Positions 1 to 12,000 of a DNA stretch of 64,000 nt are shown one piece after another. The notes under the pieces are model-generated. The model did not search any database. It saw nothing but the letters and a program-made list of their open reading frames with translations, and had not been told where the DNA came from. Location: assembly GCA_028532985.1 (NCBI GenBank), contig JANCIK010000006.1, positions 3,038,001 through 3,102,000 of the forward strand, written 5' to 3'. A program made the position numbers and the translations under genes. This DNA comes from Stropharia rugosoannulata. Its lineage: Eukaryota; Basidiomycota; Agaricomycetes; Agaricales; Strophariaceae. How positions within the stretch are numbered: the first letter of the stretch is position 1; each line of letters begins with the position of its first letter.

Positions 1-3000
1 ACCTCGGCCTTCTCCTCCCCCGCACCCCCGCCCCAAAAGCCCCACAAGCAGCCCCTCAAAATAAAGCTCATCGTCCCCCCCGGCCTGCTCGCCCGCCGCA
101 GCGTGCCCCCGCCCAGCACCACCGCAACATCGTCCTCGTCGCCCCCTTCGTCGACCGCATCGTCCGCGCCCCTCCACAGATCCTACCCCACCGCACACTC
201 GACAACGTCCGTCGGCACGCCCGCCGCATACACCAGCCCCGCGAATCAAAAGGCCGCCAGCGCCCCGCGCGGGCGCCCGGCCTACAAACCCCTCAACCCC
301 AAGTCCGCTGCGCCAGGCAAGCACCCTCGCAGCGCGAGCACGGCGAACAAGGTCCGCCAGAACCTCAAGGCACGCGCCAAGGCCAAGAAGGCCGCTGCCA
401 GTCGGCGTCGCCGCATCGTCTCCAGCGACGAGGACGAGAGCACATCGTCCCCGTCCGAGATGTCTGACGCCGACATGCCCCTTTCCTTCGCCACCGCCGC
501 CCAGCCCAGGCGCCCACCGGTATATGCGCCGGACCCGGAGGAAGACGACGGGTTCCCGACGTTCGTCTCAGCATCGGCTCTCTCCTCTCTCTCCTCTGAC
601 AGCTCAAGCAGTAGTGCGAGCTCCACATTCGGCGAATCGGACTCGGACGTACAGGCAGAGGAGGAAAATTTCATCCGGGCAGATGTCGCTCGCCGCGGCG
701 ACTGGGTCATTCGCTCTCGCAAAAAGAGCGTGGGGCTCAGCGACGTGGAGATGGAGGTCGACTCGGATGCGACGGAAGACGAAGAGGGCGAGGCAGGTGC
801 GGGTTCCAATCCGGATGCTGACCTGACGGAGGAAGACAGCACCGCGACGATGCTAGGGCTCGCGCCTACTCTAGGCGATGAGGACGAGTCGATGGAGGAA
901 AGACGCTACACGGGTCACGCAACAGGGTGGAGCGAGGACGACGACGAATCGAGTTTCGACGCGGATCTCTTCTTTGCAAACCTCTCAGGCAGTTCTTCCA
1001 GCACCTCAGGCAGCGATGCGGACTCCGACGTCCGTGGGCCGATCTTCCACCCAGCGACAGTTGATGATGGCGAAGCGAGCGATTTCTCCGGTACGACGGA
1101 GACGAGAGGCATGCAAAGCTTGCCGTTCGAGGTTGCGGAAGGCTGGGATGGCCAGCTAGTATTCACAAACGGAAGCGCAGACGCTGCAGCGCATATAGTC
1201 GACCTCGAGTTCGAAGCGGACGCACGTGGCTTCGGCGGTGGACCGAGATGTACAGGTGGGGAGGGCGGATGCGAATATGAGGTGCAGAGGAGGAGAAGAA
1301 GAGGCAGGAGCGAGCCATGGGGTGCGGTGGACGAGGCGATGTACGATGCAGAGGCTGAGGATGGTGAGGACGATCTTGATCTCGACCTGTGCTCGGCCCC
1401 CGAATACGGGCTTGCTTCAGATGCGTTCGACACTATGGACCCACAAGACGACGAGGAAGATGAAGAGGGTTACGCTGAGGACTCGGGCGGAGAGGGCGAA
1501 GGAGACACTACTGACGAAGAACTCGTTGGCGCTGACGCCCTGCCCAATGCCCGCGCAATGAGCATGTTCAACCTTCCGCAAAGCGTGTCTGCAATCAACC
1601 CGCTCTCAACCGTCTCTTCACCCGCAGTCAGCCCCGGCCGCACGCGCTTACGCGGAAGTCTGGGCTTTGGCTTGCCCTCCATGAACTCGGGCACTCCAGT
1701 TCCCGGCCTCGGCAAGAGTTTCATTCCTGGATGGGACCTCGAGGCGGAGCGTCGCGAGCGTGAGCGTGCTAAGCGCCAGAGGATGTGGGGTGGCGAAGGC
1801 GTGCGTGCCCAGGATATTCTGGAGGGCCGTGTCCTCTTCTGGGACTCGGACGAGCAGGCACACGATGTCGACGAGATCGCGCGTCGTCGTCGGATGAGCA
1901 GGAGCCATAGTCGCCGAAGAAATAGGTGGAGCGGAAGCGGAACGGAGAGTGATATTGCAAGTGGTTCTGGGAGCCGAAGTGGTAGCGGGAGCGAGGCCGG
2001 GAGGAGGATGAGGATGAGGACGCCGCACGGTCCAAGACAGGGTGTCTTCGTTGCGAGTGCGGAGACGCGTCTCGCAGTGATTGGGGACTCGCAGAAGGGT
2101 GCTGCAGTCCCTTCGCCTCATCCTAGGTTCAAGGGTCGGGGCGCGCGCCGTGCGAAGCAGGTAGGGGGCTCTGTCAGTACGGTGAGTTGTGGTTTCTTTT
2201 TTGTTTTCCTTTCTGCGGAGGTTCTTCTTGTTTTCTTTCGTTTTCAATTTGCATACCTTTTGAGGATCGAAGGCGGGAAGGTGTTTTCTCGCTTTTACTT
2301 TTATTCATAGGGGGTGCGCCGCTTTATGTGCGCTATCGGCTGGCAAGCGCGCATGTGTTGTACGCCTGTGTGGGCCGCTTCTTCCTTGCCAGCTGATTGG
2401 TGTTCTTGGCCATGTTCGTCATCTTATCTACATACTTCTTTCTTTCTTCCGTTCGCATCCACCTGCGATTTTTCCTTTTTTGCGCCGCCGCTCTTCGCCA
2501 GGCCTCTCCTCCTTCGACGCTTCGCTTCTCTATCTACACGCGGAGAGAACAATATGCTCATATAAACTTGCCCTCAATCAACTGCAGGTCGAGCATCTCC
2601 TCCGCACGCACCTCCTCCAGTCCATTGCCTCCTCGGGCTTCACCGATGGCAGCCTCAGCAACAGCATGACCCTCGGTACGATGAACCTCAGCCTCGGCAG
2701 CCCGCTGGGATCCGCACCCCAGTCACCCGCCGAGTCCGCCGACATGTGCGCCTCGCTCGATCTTCTCTTCCAGTCGGCTACCCAGGTTCTGTCCGCATCA
2801 GAGGACTCAGCGTCTTTAGCTATGGACGTCGACCCCTCCGGAGCCATGGCGACGATGCCCGACGCTCAGCCCGAGCCAATCCAACTCGACGACGTCCTCG
2901 ACGCGGCGTTCCTGGACGACAGCGTGTCAGAGGCCTCCGGAAGCGGTGCACAGGCGGATCAGGACGCAGGAAATTCAACATCACATCAAGCGACTGCGTC

Positions 3001-3616
3001 CGGCTCGGGGTCTGGCACCCGCTGGGATGTCATTTCGGTCGGCGCGTTCAGGCAGACGCGCGAGGCTGACTCGTGGGATCGTCACCATGTATCGGGCTCG
3101 AGCACCGATTTTGGAGCTGCCATGCGCCCCGCGCCTATGGGCGCCATGCTGTGGCAACAGAGTGCTGGCTCCAGCTCCAATGCGCGCAGTGGGGCCGGAA
3201 GCAGCGTGAAAGGCATCAAACACGCTAAGCGCCGGCAGATGATGTTAGGCGCTGTCGGGATGGCGTCGCCGCTTGTCCTGCCAAGCACTAGTGGAGGCAG
3301 CGCGGGGGCGTCGCCTGCGATGACGCCGAACAGGGATCGCACGCTCCATGCCAGCGGCGGAAGCAGCAGCGGCAGTAATAACAACGGCAACAACAAAGAG
3401 GAGACGCAGAAGAGCCGGCGCGAGCTGCGCCGGGAGCGCAAGGTGCAGAAGAAGGCGATGAAGGCGCCGCCCGCGGCTTATGGTCACGGGTACGGTCACA
3501 GCCATGCCCACCAGTTCCATACGCACCAACACCACCCGAACGCGAAGCTGCGTGGGGCTGGAGCGTCGCAGCGCACGAATTTCTTTGGTGGCGCCGTGCT
3601 CCCGCCTGGAGTATAA
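1..3616 (+). CDS. Acidic, Ser-rich hypothetical protein, 5' end outside window
   Basis: The reading frame is open from base 1, so the start lies upstream of the window. The model is exon 1-2181, a phase-0 intron at 2182-2587 (GTGAGT...CTGCAG) and exon 2588-3616 ending in TAA, giving at least 1069 residues. I do not recognise a domain. The visible protein starts with a Pro/Ser-rich stretch, then a basic patch, then long Ser runs mixed with Asp/Glu clusters. The C-terminus is basic and His-rich (many HxH) and ends GGAVLPPGV. This composition suggests a mostly disordered, perhaps nuclear, protein; that is inference. The 406-nt intron is far longer than the usual 45-65 nt here. The join is supported because both flanking frames stay open and meet in phase, but a cryptic exon inside it cannot be excluded. 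Confidence 0.7.
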
Positions 3617-5597
3617 TTCCGTCCTATGGACGATGTCCTATCTCTAAGCCAAGGCAACCCGAAACCAAAAACCCGTCTTGTTATCATCTTTCCATCTATC
3701 CCTTCCTCCGCCTATCCACAAACACGAAACTCGACCCTATCCATCCACCCCAGCTCCACTCAACCCTAGAACCATTTTACGAAATAACGAATTTTTTGTC
3801 TACCCCCATCCCCATCCCCATGCTCCGGTCCCGGGCGGCCTCACTTGCAATCACTGTATCCCATCCTGCTCCATCATCGATCCCAACTTCGTTCCCCCAC
3901 ACCAAGCTTAATCACACCCATCCATTCATCCATGGTCCACCGCCCGGGCTTCTGTTATCTATTCGGACCAAACCAAGCCAAAATTAATGTATTTGTGTTT
4001 GTTCATCCCTCACCCAATTTCGAATCAAAATTGTTATGCGGCCGCGCGTTTTTTTATTATAGCTTGACGACCTAACTAGCCTGCTTCTATCCCATCCCAT
4101 CCCATGCACCGACTCACTTGCACTATATGATATCGCGGCCGCTCTGCATCATCCATCCAACCATCCACCATTCTATCACCACTGTCCATTGACTTTCTTC
4201 ATCATCATCAACTCTGGACGCCATCAGTTCGGCGTCCTTCACTTGCAACCTTCCCCCTTCCCATCCCCAGCCCCAGCAGTCTCCCCTGTTTCTCCTGGTA
4301 ATAATTTAATGAAACATCCCGCTTGATACATCGACGAAAAGCGCATTTTTGCGCCCTCGCTCTTTTCCCTGATATTCTTTCCCCCCTTTTTTGTCTTTTT
4401 TACTTTGATTCGTACCAAAACTATTTCTTTACGGCGACAAAAATCAAAAAAAAGTCGCCGGTTGGCGGGTGTCAAGGTAGAACTCCTGCCTTGACCGACA
4501 CCTATGAATCCAATCCAATCCAATTCCAATTCAGTCAATTCACTTCTACTTCCATCCCATCCCGTCCTGTCCAATACAAAACAATCCCATCCCACTCCCC
4601 CCATTTCCCCTTGGCTGTGTTCTCATATGTGTAGCTAAAGAGTTGTGTGTGTAGTGTACATACGTATCGCATCGCGATTTTGATTCAGATGCTATGTTGT
4701 AGATAGACTGTTTGGAGTCTTTGATTTGTTTCCTCAAATGTATATCTGTTGTTGATTTCGAGGATTTTCTGTATGCCGGACTTTGAGATGAGTGTGTATG
4801 CTTGTGCCACAATCCACATACACAAATGAATGCTTATATTAAGCGCCCAGAACAACTCTCGAATCGACATATAAACTCACGCCTTGATCGTTTATTTATT
4901 TATATTGCTGGCAGAGAGAACAAGCAAAGACGACTAATTGTGACTCTTTAACTGAAGTACATTATGGTGCTCTGTATTCTAAAAATAGTTTTTCAAGTAC
5001 TCTATTGCTCGCCTTTACGTGTATGTTCCTCGAGCTACTGTGAATGACTATATTGGACATACCAGGCACGGCAACTCAGTGGAATTAACGAGCACAGCAG
5101 TAAATCGGCGAACATTGTGGGTTCCCACTATCGATCAATGAGTATCTCAGTCTGATAACAGCCTTTCGAAAGTCTACGAAACTGGTCAAGATTCTGTATT
5201 ATGTCCCAGAGAAAAAGATGATATGTCGCTCAATGTTACCCACATATAAATCAACGGCAGGAAATTTCCTGGTCATAATTTGCATTCATCTTTTATAGAG
5301 GGTTCCTATTCAAAATCCAGTGGCACCAGTGCATGCAGTGTATGTCAGTCAAAGATGGCACGCATCAAATGGTGGCTCGAGCTTATAAACACTTCCCTTC
5401 CATTGTCCATTGTCTGGTGAATGCACCCCAATATACCTATACACTTGAAGTGGCTTGTGGGCAATGGATAACTCTGGTATGTTTTTTCCTGCTATATCTG
5501 GGAATAATTGGTCATTTAGCTTCCACAGACATAGAAAAGGAGCTGAAAGATACGGTGCTATTCGGTATTAACAAGCAAGGTTCAAATTGTCTTTCAC
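3617..5597. other. Intergenic spacer, first half pyrimidine-rich
   Basis: No convincing gene is visible. From about 3660 to 4640 the + strand is strongly C/T-rich with recurring CCATC/CATCC units, for example repeated CCATC around 4085-4105. From about 4650 to 5590 composition is ordinary and AT-richer. The first part probably includes the 3' UTR of the upstream gene, and the last few hundred bases the promoter of the HET gene. Confidence 0.6.
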
Positions 5598-7319
5598 ATG
5601 TACCGTTCAGGCAGTGGAATAAGAAAGCGTTACAAGATGGTGCGCCCTTTGCTCAACTGTGATGTGTATTTGTTATTCAATCCCATTGCACTAGATGTCA
5701 AGCAAGCAGTGCAAAAACATGTTTACGGACGAATGCCCATCCGCGTTGTCAGACTTCCTCAGATGGATCTTCTGAACAGAAGCAAAATCGCCATGGATAT
5801 AACCCTCAGGATTTTTTCCGAGATAAATGAAAGTCAGTTCGAAGATATGGTTACACATAAACTACTTAGAGAAATATTGCCCTCGGAAGAAGAAGCGTAC
5901 AAGGAAGTGATCAAAGACACTGTGCAGACCTATGGAGCATATGCCATCCTCTCACATACTTGGATCCAGGATAATGGTGATGGTGAGGTCACATATAATG
6001 ATGTTATACAAACCGGACTCGGATTGTCTGTCATGGAACACATCGGCATTGAAGCGAGAACAGCGTTAAAGAAAGTTGACGGATTCTGCAAGGCTGCTTA
6101 CCAGGATGGATACCTGTACGCTTGGTTGGACACCATTTGTATCAATCAGGACAGCACGGCAGAGCTAGATGAATCCATTCGCTCTATGTACCGGTGGTAT
6201 CAGCAATCAGCGTTGTGCATCACGTATTTGGCCGATACAACGACCCTATTTGACATGAAGAACGATCGTTGGTTTACACGCGGGTGGACACTCCAAGAAC
6301 TTCTGGCCCCGGAGAAAATCAAGTTCTATAACAAGAATTGGAAGCTCCTAGGAACCACTGGCAACTTAGAAAGACAACTTGATTCGAATGACCCAAATAA
6401 AGGGGAAGAAGATCGAGCTACTAAAGTGGAGTTAATTATCGAGAGTGTTCTGGGAATTACCCCACAGCAAAGGCTGAAATACAGGCCAGGCATCACCAGT
6501 AACATAGACATCTCGAGGAGAATGAAGTGGGCTGCCAATAGAACCACAACACGGGGCGAGGATTTAGCATACTGCCTAATGGGAATTTTCGGCGTCAGTT
6601 TCTCAATCGCGTATGGGGAAGGTGCTGAACGGGCGTTTTTTCGTCTCATAGAAGCAATCCTGACCTCTTTCCGGGATATATCCGATGTCTTGGCCTGGGG
6701 TGGACGGCCCATTTCCGACGAGATTCATTCAACTTCCCTCATCCCATCCAGTCCTAGTTGTTATTCGGCAGGACCTCACCGTGCGGGCTGCATGTTAACG
6801 TCTCGCTTTATTCCCGCGGAGCCGTTATTATTGACCCATATTGGACTCCGCATCAGGGTTCTCCTCATTCGTGGCAAGTATCGCAGCTCCGCGCCACACT
6901 TTGTAGACGGCGCAGATATCGACATTAAGTTCAGGCTGAAAGGCTATCAGCAAAAACCAGTCCAATGGCACGAGTACACTGTATTCTCCCAGACTTCCAC
7001 TGTGAGGCTTGAAGGAAATGGTCGTAAACTCATACACGGTGCGCTTGTCCTGGGAATTTGGAACATAGAAGATAACAATCAAGTTCTTGTGATGCCTCCG
7101 GTGCCGTGCGGATTCCTTTTTGAAGTCGTTGGAAGAAAAGGCGATGGACGGCACCTGTATGGCAGCGAGATAGATAATCCATTCACCCCAAGTTGTAAAG
7201 TTCATACACGGGAAGCGATACGGTTTATATCATCAACATCACCTACCATGACATATCGAAGAATATTGAAGGAGAATTTGGTGTACTCTCTTGCCAGCAT
7301 ACACACTCTACACCTTTGA
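5598..7319 (+). CDS. HET-domain (heterokaryon incompatibility) protein
   Basis: This is a single-exon gene of 573 residues. From about residue 113 it carries the HET (PF06985) signature in order: YAILSHTW, a downstream K-x-x-x-FC-x-x-A block, YAWLDTICIN, the Ser-Met-Tyr-x-Trp-Tyr motif (SMYRWYQQ), WFTRGWTLQELLAP, RTTTRGEDLAYCLMGIFGV and YGEGAERAF. This is the HET-E/HET-D-like class. HET proteins trigger cell death when genetically different hyphae fuse. No NACHT, WD40 or ankyrin repeats follow; the C-terminal ~170 residues are unrecognised. The N-terminal ~110 residues before the domain are longer than usual. An in-frame ATG at 5637 is an alternative start. The gene is convergent with the decayed acetyltransferase at 7424-8766. 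Confidence 0.9.
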   Translation: MYRSGSGIRKRYKMVRPLLNCDVYLLFNPIALDVKQAVQKHVYGRMPIRVVRLPQMDLLNRSKIAMDITLRIFSEINESQFEDMVTHKLLREILPSEEEAYKEVIKDTVQTYGAYAILSHTWIQDNGDGEVTYNDVIQTGLGLSVMEHIGIEARTALKKVDGFCKAAYQDGYLYAWLDTICINQDSTAELDESIRSMYRWYQQSALCITYLADTTTLFDMKNDRWFTRGWTLQELLAPEKIKFYNKNWKLLGTTGNLERQLDSNDPNKGEEDRATKVELIIESVLGITPQQRLKYRPGITSNIDISRRMKWAANRTTTRGEDLAYCLMGIFGVSFSIAYGEGAERAFFRLIEAILTSFRDISDVLAWGGRPISDEIHSTSLIPSSPSCYSAGPHRAGCMLTSRFIPAEPLLLTHIGLRIRVLLIRGKYRSSAPHFVDGADIDIKFRLKGYQQKPVQWHEYTVFSQTSTVRLEGNGRKLIHGALVLGIWNIEDNNQVLVMPPVPCGFLFEVVGRKGDGRHLYGSEIDNPFTPSCKVHTREAIRFISSTSPTMTYRRILKENLVYSLASIHTLHL

Positions 7320-7423
7320 TAGATGGATTTTACGTTTTGCTGAAGTGAAAACGTGAAGCTCGAAGTCGCTACAGCAATTGTCATCTGGCGGCTCTAGCAC
7401 CAGCAAAACCTACGGGAGCGATA

Positions 7424-8766
7424 TTAAGTATCGAACAAATAGAACACAAATCTCGAAAACCAATACTTTTCATTGTACGCCCAAAAGATGTACTTGGGGT
7501 TATCCGGCCCATACCTTTTGAACGATGGTAGGTGATCATCACGATCAAAGGTTTTGCCGCCTGTGAGTTGTGCGACAGCTTTCAGATTATCTGATAGGCC
7601 CCAGACCTCGACTTCGTCAATCGAGTGTCGCTTAGCATAGTCAATAACTTGAAATATCAAGGCCTCAAAATCTTCCGGAGAAGAGCGAAGACGGGTGATA
7701 ATCAACCGGTTCATGAGTGGTGGCCGGTAGTTCAATGTCCAGGATGCGAAGGTTGAAACATCGAGTTCAGAGTCCTTTACTGCACCGATACCCCAATGCG
7801 TCGGTGTGGGTTTGACGTTATTCCATAGTTTCTCCAGTCGCTGGTACTGAAATTCCGCCATGCCATGGCTAGGAAGATACGAGAATGCAATAGGTCGAGG
7901 CAGTGGATCATCAGTCAATTCCTGCCATATAGATCGTGCGTCTGCTTCGAATGCCTGTTGGATTGAGTTGGCATCGAGCCATCTCCAGTCAGAGGTTGTG
8001 ATATTTGAAGAAGAGAGAGATAATTATGCGCTTTAGTGGCATCCCAAACCGTTGAAATAGTCTCGACGACGTTCCAGCCGTCGCCTCCAGCTAGTGTTGG
8101 ACCGGCCATGTAGTAGAATTCTGAGCTGACATCGCTGTAAATAACGGAAAAATCGCCATCTGTGATGAAGTCCGGTCGACTGGGAGGAGCGCCCCACTCT
8201 GCAGGAAATTGGTCCAGCCGCAAAGAATCACGTCGACCAGTGATCCAATGGATCAGCTGTAGTATATGTTTAGCATATCCTTTGCCACGATGCTCCTCTA
8301 GAGTGAAGACAGTGGCTACTGCATAGCAATTGACTTGGGTAACCGTATTCTGCCCAATGTATGCGCTGCCAGATGTCCGTGCTATTAGCCCATCTCGACG
8401 GAATCTTTCAAAGAGAATAGATCAGCCTTGCATAGGGCATAGAGCGCAAAAAGTGTAAACAAGCACGTTTCGCATGAACACAAAAAGTCAAGGGATTCAG
8501 GAGCGTCGCGAGGAGCTAACACCCTAATAATTATATGCGTTCAGATTTCGATTCGTGGAGACAAAACTTGCCAAGTAACGAGACGATTGTCCCGCGAGAC
8601 TGGAAGGTTATCAACGTGCTCGTCGTGGCGTAGATACTCTTCCAGTGTTGTACCTTCTCCCCAGCTGGCGCCCCAAGCCCTGTAGGTTCTGGCACGGGCC
8701 TCCCTTAAGTATTTGAAATTTGGTGACCGGGAAAAGTGAGAGTGATGAGGGTGATAATTCGCTCAT
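7424..8766 (-). pseudogene. LYC1-like GNAT N-acetyltransferase, decayed copy
   Basis: This copy is homologous to the intact gene at 12702-14211; both carry MNRLIITRLRSS and an RGKGYAKH acetyl-CoA-binding motif. The three-exon structure is the same: 8766-8572, 8523-8467 and 8404-7424. Two reading-frame breaks are visible. Near 8704-8709, four extra bases around TTAA shift the frame between the MSELSPSSLSLFPVT start and the ARARTYRAWG block. At about 8011-8022 a CT repeat carries a second shift between the YLSL and SDWRWLD segments. Intron 1 (8571-8524) starts with GC (GCAAGT), while the intact copy uses GT. LYC1 proteins are lysine N6-acetyltransferases known from yeast lysine catabolism; the substrate here is unknown. 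Two shifts make decay likelier than sequencing error, but reads are needed to be sure. Its start lies 238 bp from that of the divergent zinc transporter. Confidence 0.75.
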
Positions 8767-9003
8767 TTTGGTTAGTCAAAGCAGGTCTCAAGTAGGACTT
8801 CGAAGATCGCTTTGAGATCGTCGACGATGTGAAGGGCTAATGCGAGCAGTCGGCAAAGCCAAGATGGCGGTCATGCGAGGACGTACGTGACTTTGGCTCC
8901 GTGATGGTGCCGAGGCCGAACTCAACGTTGTCTGTTGTCCATCCATTTACTTTCTACTTCTCCCCTTCGTTCTCTGCGGTTGTCGTCCGTCATCCTACAT
9001 AGG

Positions 9004-12000
9004 ATGCCTGCGCTAGATGCTCGCACACGGAACAAGATTAGTCTGAACCCATCCAAGGTCCTCGGTTCATCGTAAGCAGACACGTCCACTATCTAACGCC
9101 TATTTCTGACACGACACGTTATTAATCTTTGTCTGTTTGTTCTACGCCATCTCACTTCCAAATGTATCAGAATACCGAGTCGACTTGTCCCGCGCATCTT
9201 CCTTGCCAATGTGCTCTTCGTATTCGCTGTACATGCGTCGAAGGAGTGGCTGCTGTCGTTTGACGTCGGCGTCTTTTGGGTACTTATGCGAGTCCTGGCA
9301 TGCGGTGGACTTGGTGTGCTTGTATGGGAAGGCATTAATGGACAAGCTGCGAAGAAAAGCAACATAGAGGTGCGCCTCTCCATTACTGGTTTGTTGGCAG
9401 GGGCTAAGTGCAAGTACCATATCAGTGGTCAGTATTAGCCACTGCTTCGCTGTTGCAGTTTGTATGTTATGGCAGCCTGTTCACGGCGATATACCGACTG
9501 TCTTCTCCAAGGTAAACTATTTTTTGGTGGAAGTGATGCGTGCGAGGTTGACATGCAGCGCAGAGTTGTTATGTTTGCACATTTCTCAACATATTGGATG
9601 GGATCGTTCATTGGTACATCCCCTGTGAGTCTACAGTCGAGACCCCGTTTGTCAGTTCTTATAAATGAAGCAGACCAGGAAAGGACTATCTGTTGCTAGT
9701 GCCATTCTTGTTTCGATTCTCTCAGACACCCAGCTATCAGGCGCGGACTTTTGGTATATTGCGCCTGGATACGGTGCATTGCTTCTTCATGCGGTCTCTT
9801 CAAGCGCTCTTGAACACACACTATCCGTGCTGTCACCTTCCCTTGGGACAACATTTTCGGCGGCGGCGAGTATTTTGGGTGCCACCGTTGTGACGCTGCC
9901 ATTTTACCTGTTCAGGACTGTTGTGGTTCGTGGTATATCGTTGCTGTCTTGTCCTTTAATTCTTAAATGTTCCATTCTAGCTTGACTTCCCTCAGACACC
10001 CATTCTTCCCCTTGTCTCTCTCGCCTGTCTCCCCATCATTGCATATTCCTTCCTGATCTTGACCCCTCTCACAATGCAAACGGTGAAGCAACTTTCGTTT
10101 AGGCCACAGCATTTCGGACTCTCTTTCCCCACTCTGGTGGCATCTTCTTACATACTTGGCACTATTGTCTTTAGACAGGTGCCGACATGGACTGACCTTC
10201 TCATTGCATCCCTGCTTTATATCGGTAAGTCATTGTACAACATACTTTGATGAATATATAAATAATACCGCTCTAGGGATGTACCCAGAAAACAACGACA
10301 GTATTACAGCGGTTCCCCGTACGCCTACTTCAAAGCTTATCAGATCCTATTTGAAGACTATCCTTTCCAATCCTGAATCCCGGAAAATCTTCTACTTTTT
10401 GATGTTAAATCTGTGCTATATGCTGGTACAGATGTTATATGGGGTCTGGACAAATAGTCTAGGGCTCATTTCAGACGGTACGAAATCATGCATTATTTTA
10501 TTTACGATACCGTCTCATCACAGATAATGCCTCAGCTATTCATATGGCCTTCGATTGCATGGCCATCGGTATGGGGCTATTTGCATCCGTGATGGCGACT
10601 TGGGATCCCAATGAACGCTTTACATACGGGTAAGTGCTTGTTTTTCTCATTTGAACACCAGTAAACCGTGGATTTTCCAGTTATGGCCGTATCGAAACAT
10701 TGTCGGGCTTCGCTAATGGAATTTTCTTGATCTTGATATCAATATTCATTATGTTCGAAGCTATACAACGAATGTAAGCAAATCTCTTACATGTGCTCCA
10801 CATCGACCCATTAATCAACCTTATGGGATTTTAGCTTAGAACCGCCAGAGATGAATACAAATCAGCTACTACTCGTCAGCTCTTTAGGTCTTGGAGTTAA
10901 TTTGTTCGGAATGTTCGCGATGGGTGGGCATCATCATCATGTAAGTTCATGCATGCGTCTTCATGGCGCAACATACTGAAGTTCTACAGGGTGGTCATTC
11001 CCATTCACATGGGCATTCGCATTCTTCTTCGCATGGCGCAGATCATTCCGGTCATTCTCATGGGCCTGCAGTGCATCAGGAATTAAATTCTGCCCATGGC
11101 CATAGTCATTCGCATTCGGACTCACACTCTCACTCGCATTCACATTCACATTCACCCCTCCCTGTAGCATCCCCAGCTGGGCATGATTCGCACAATCATG
11201 GCTGCGATGACCATTCTCACTCTCATGATGCGGGACATAACCATAAACATGAACACGAACATGGACATAACCACGATCTTCATCATGACCATGGACATCA
11301 TGACCACAGTCATGGACATGGGCACGACCACGAGCATGATCACCATCTTGAAAGCCATGACCATGGACATAGTCACGACCATGCTCATGTGAACGGGAAT
11401 GGGCATAGCCATTCTCATTCTCCACCCCCTATGGATCATAACTCTCATTCTCATGATGCACACCACCACGAAGCACACGACTCCTCTCATACAGGAGGTC
11501 CCCCAGGTCACACTCGTTCGACTTCCTCAAGTAGCATCTCAGAAAGACCAACACATGTGAATGGAGTTTTGAAGCGCCATTCCCGTGGTCCTTCCATATC
11601 TATCGACCTCGCAGCTGCGTCAAATCCACAAGCTTTACTTAAACCTGTATCGTCCCCCCCGCATGTCACACCTCTGACTCCAAATTACACATTTGGACAC
11701 GACGATCACTATACTCAAGTGCACGAGTCGAAGCATGTCCCCAACTTGAGGGAGCCCTCTGGGGGACACTCTCATTCACACGAAGGACATAGCCATAACA
11801 TGCGGGGTGTCTTTTTACACGTCATGGCTGTACGATCTATGAACTTCATTTACAGTGTCACTACAACTAACTTTATTCTTGCAGGATACGTTGGGCTCTG
11901 TCGGTGTTATTATCTCTACCCTTCTTATCCAATTCTATGGATGGACAGGGTTTGACCCTATAGCTTCCCTTTTCATCGCCATCCTTATTGCCGCGAGTGT

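Noticed and set aside
282..1433. Long Ser-rich minus-strand open frames over the first gene
   Set aside because: They are mirror images of GC-rich, Ser/Asp-coding sequence with no family features or splice logic.
10990..11510. His-codon repeats as a microsatellite or CRISPR-like array
   Set aside because: The repeats are within a continuous coding frame with degenerate codons and encode the CDF His-rich loop.
11152..11511. Met/Val-rich frame antisense to the His-rich loop
   Set aside because: It is a shadow of the GHSH/HxH codons on the other strand (CAT/ATG complementarity) and has no independent signals.
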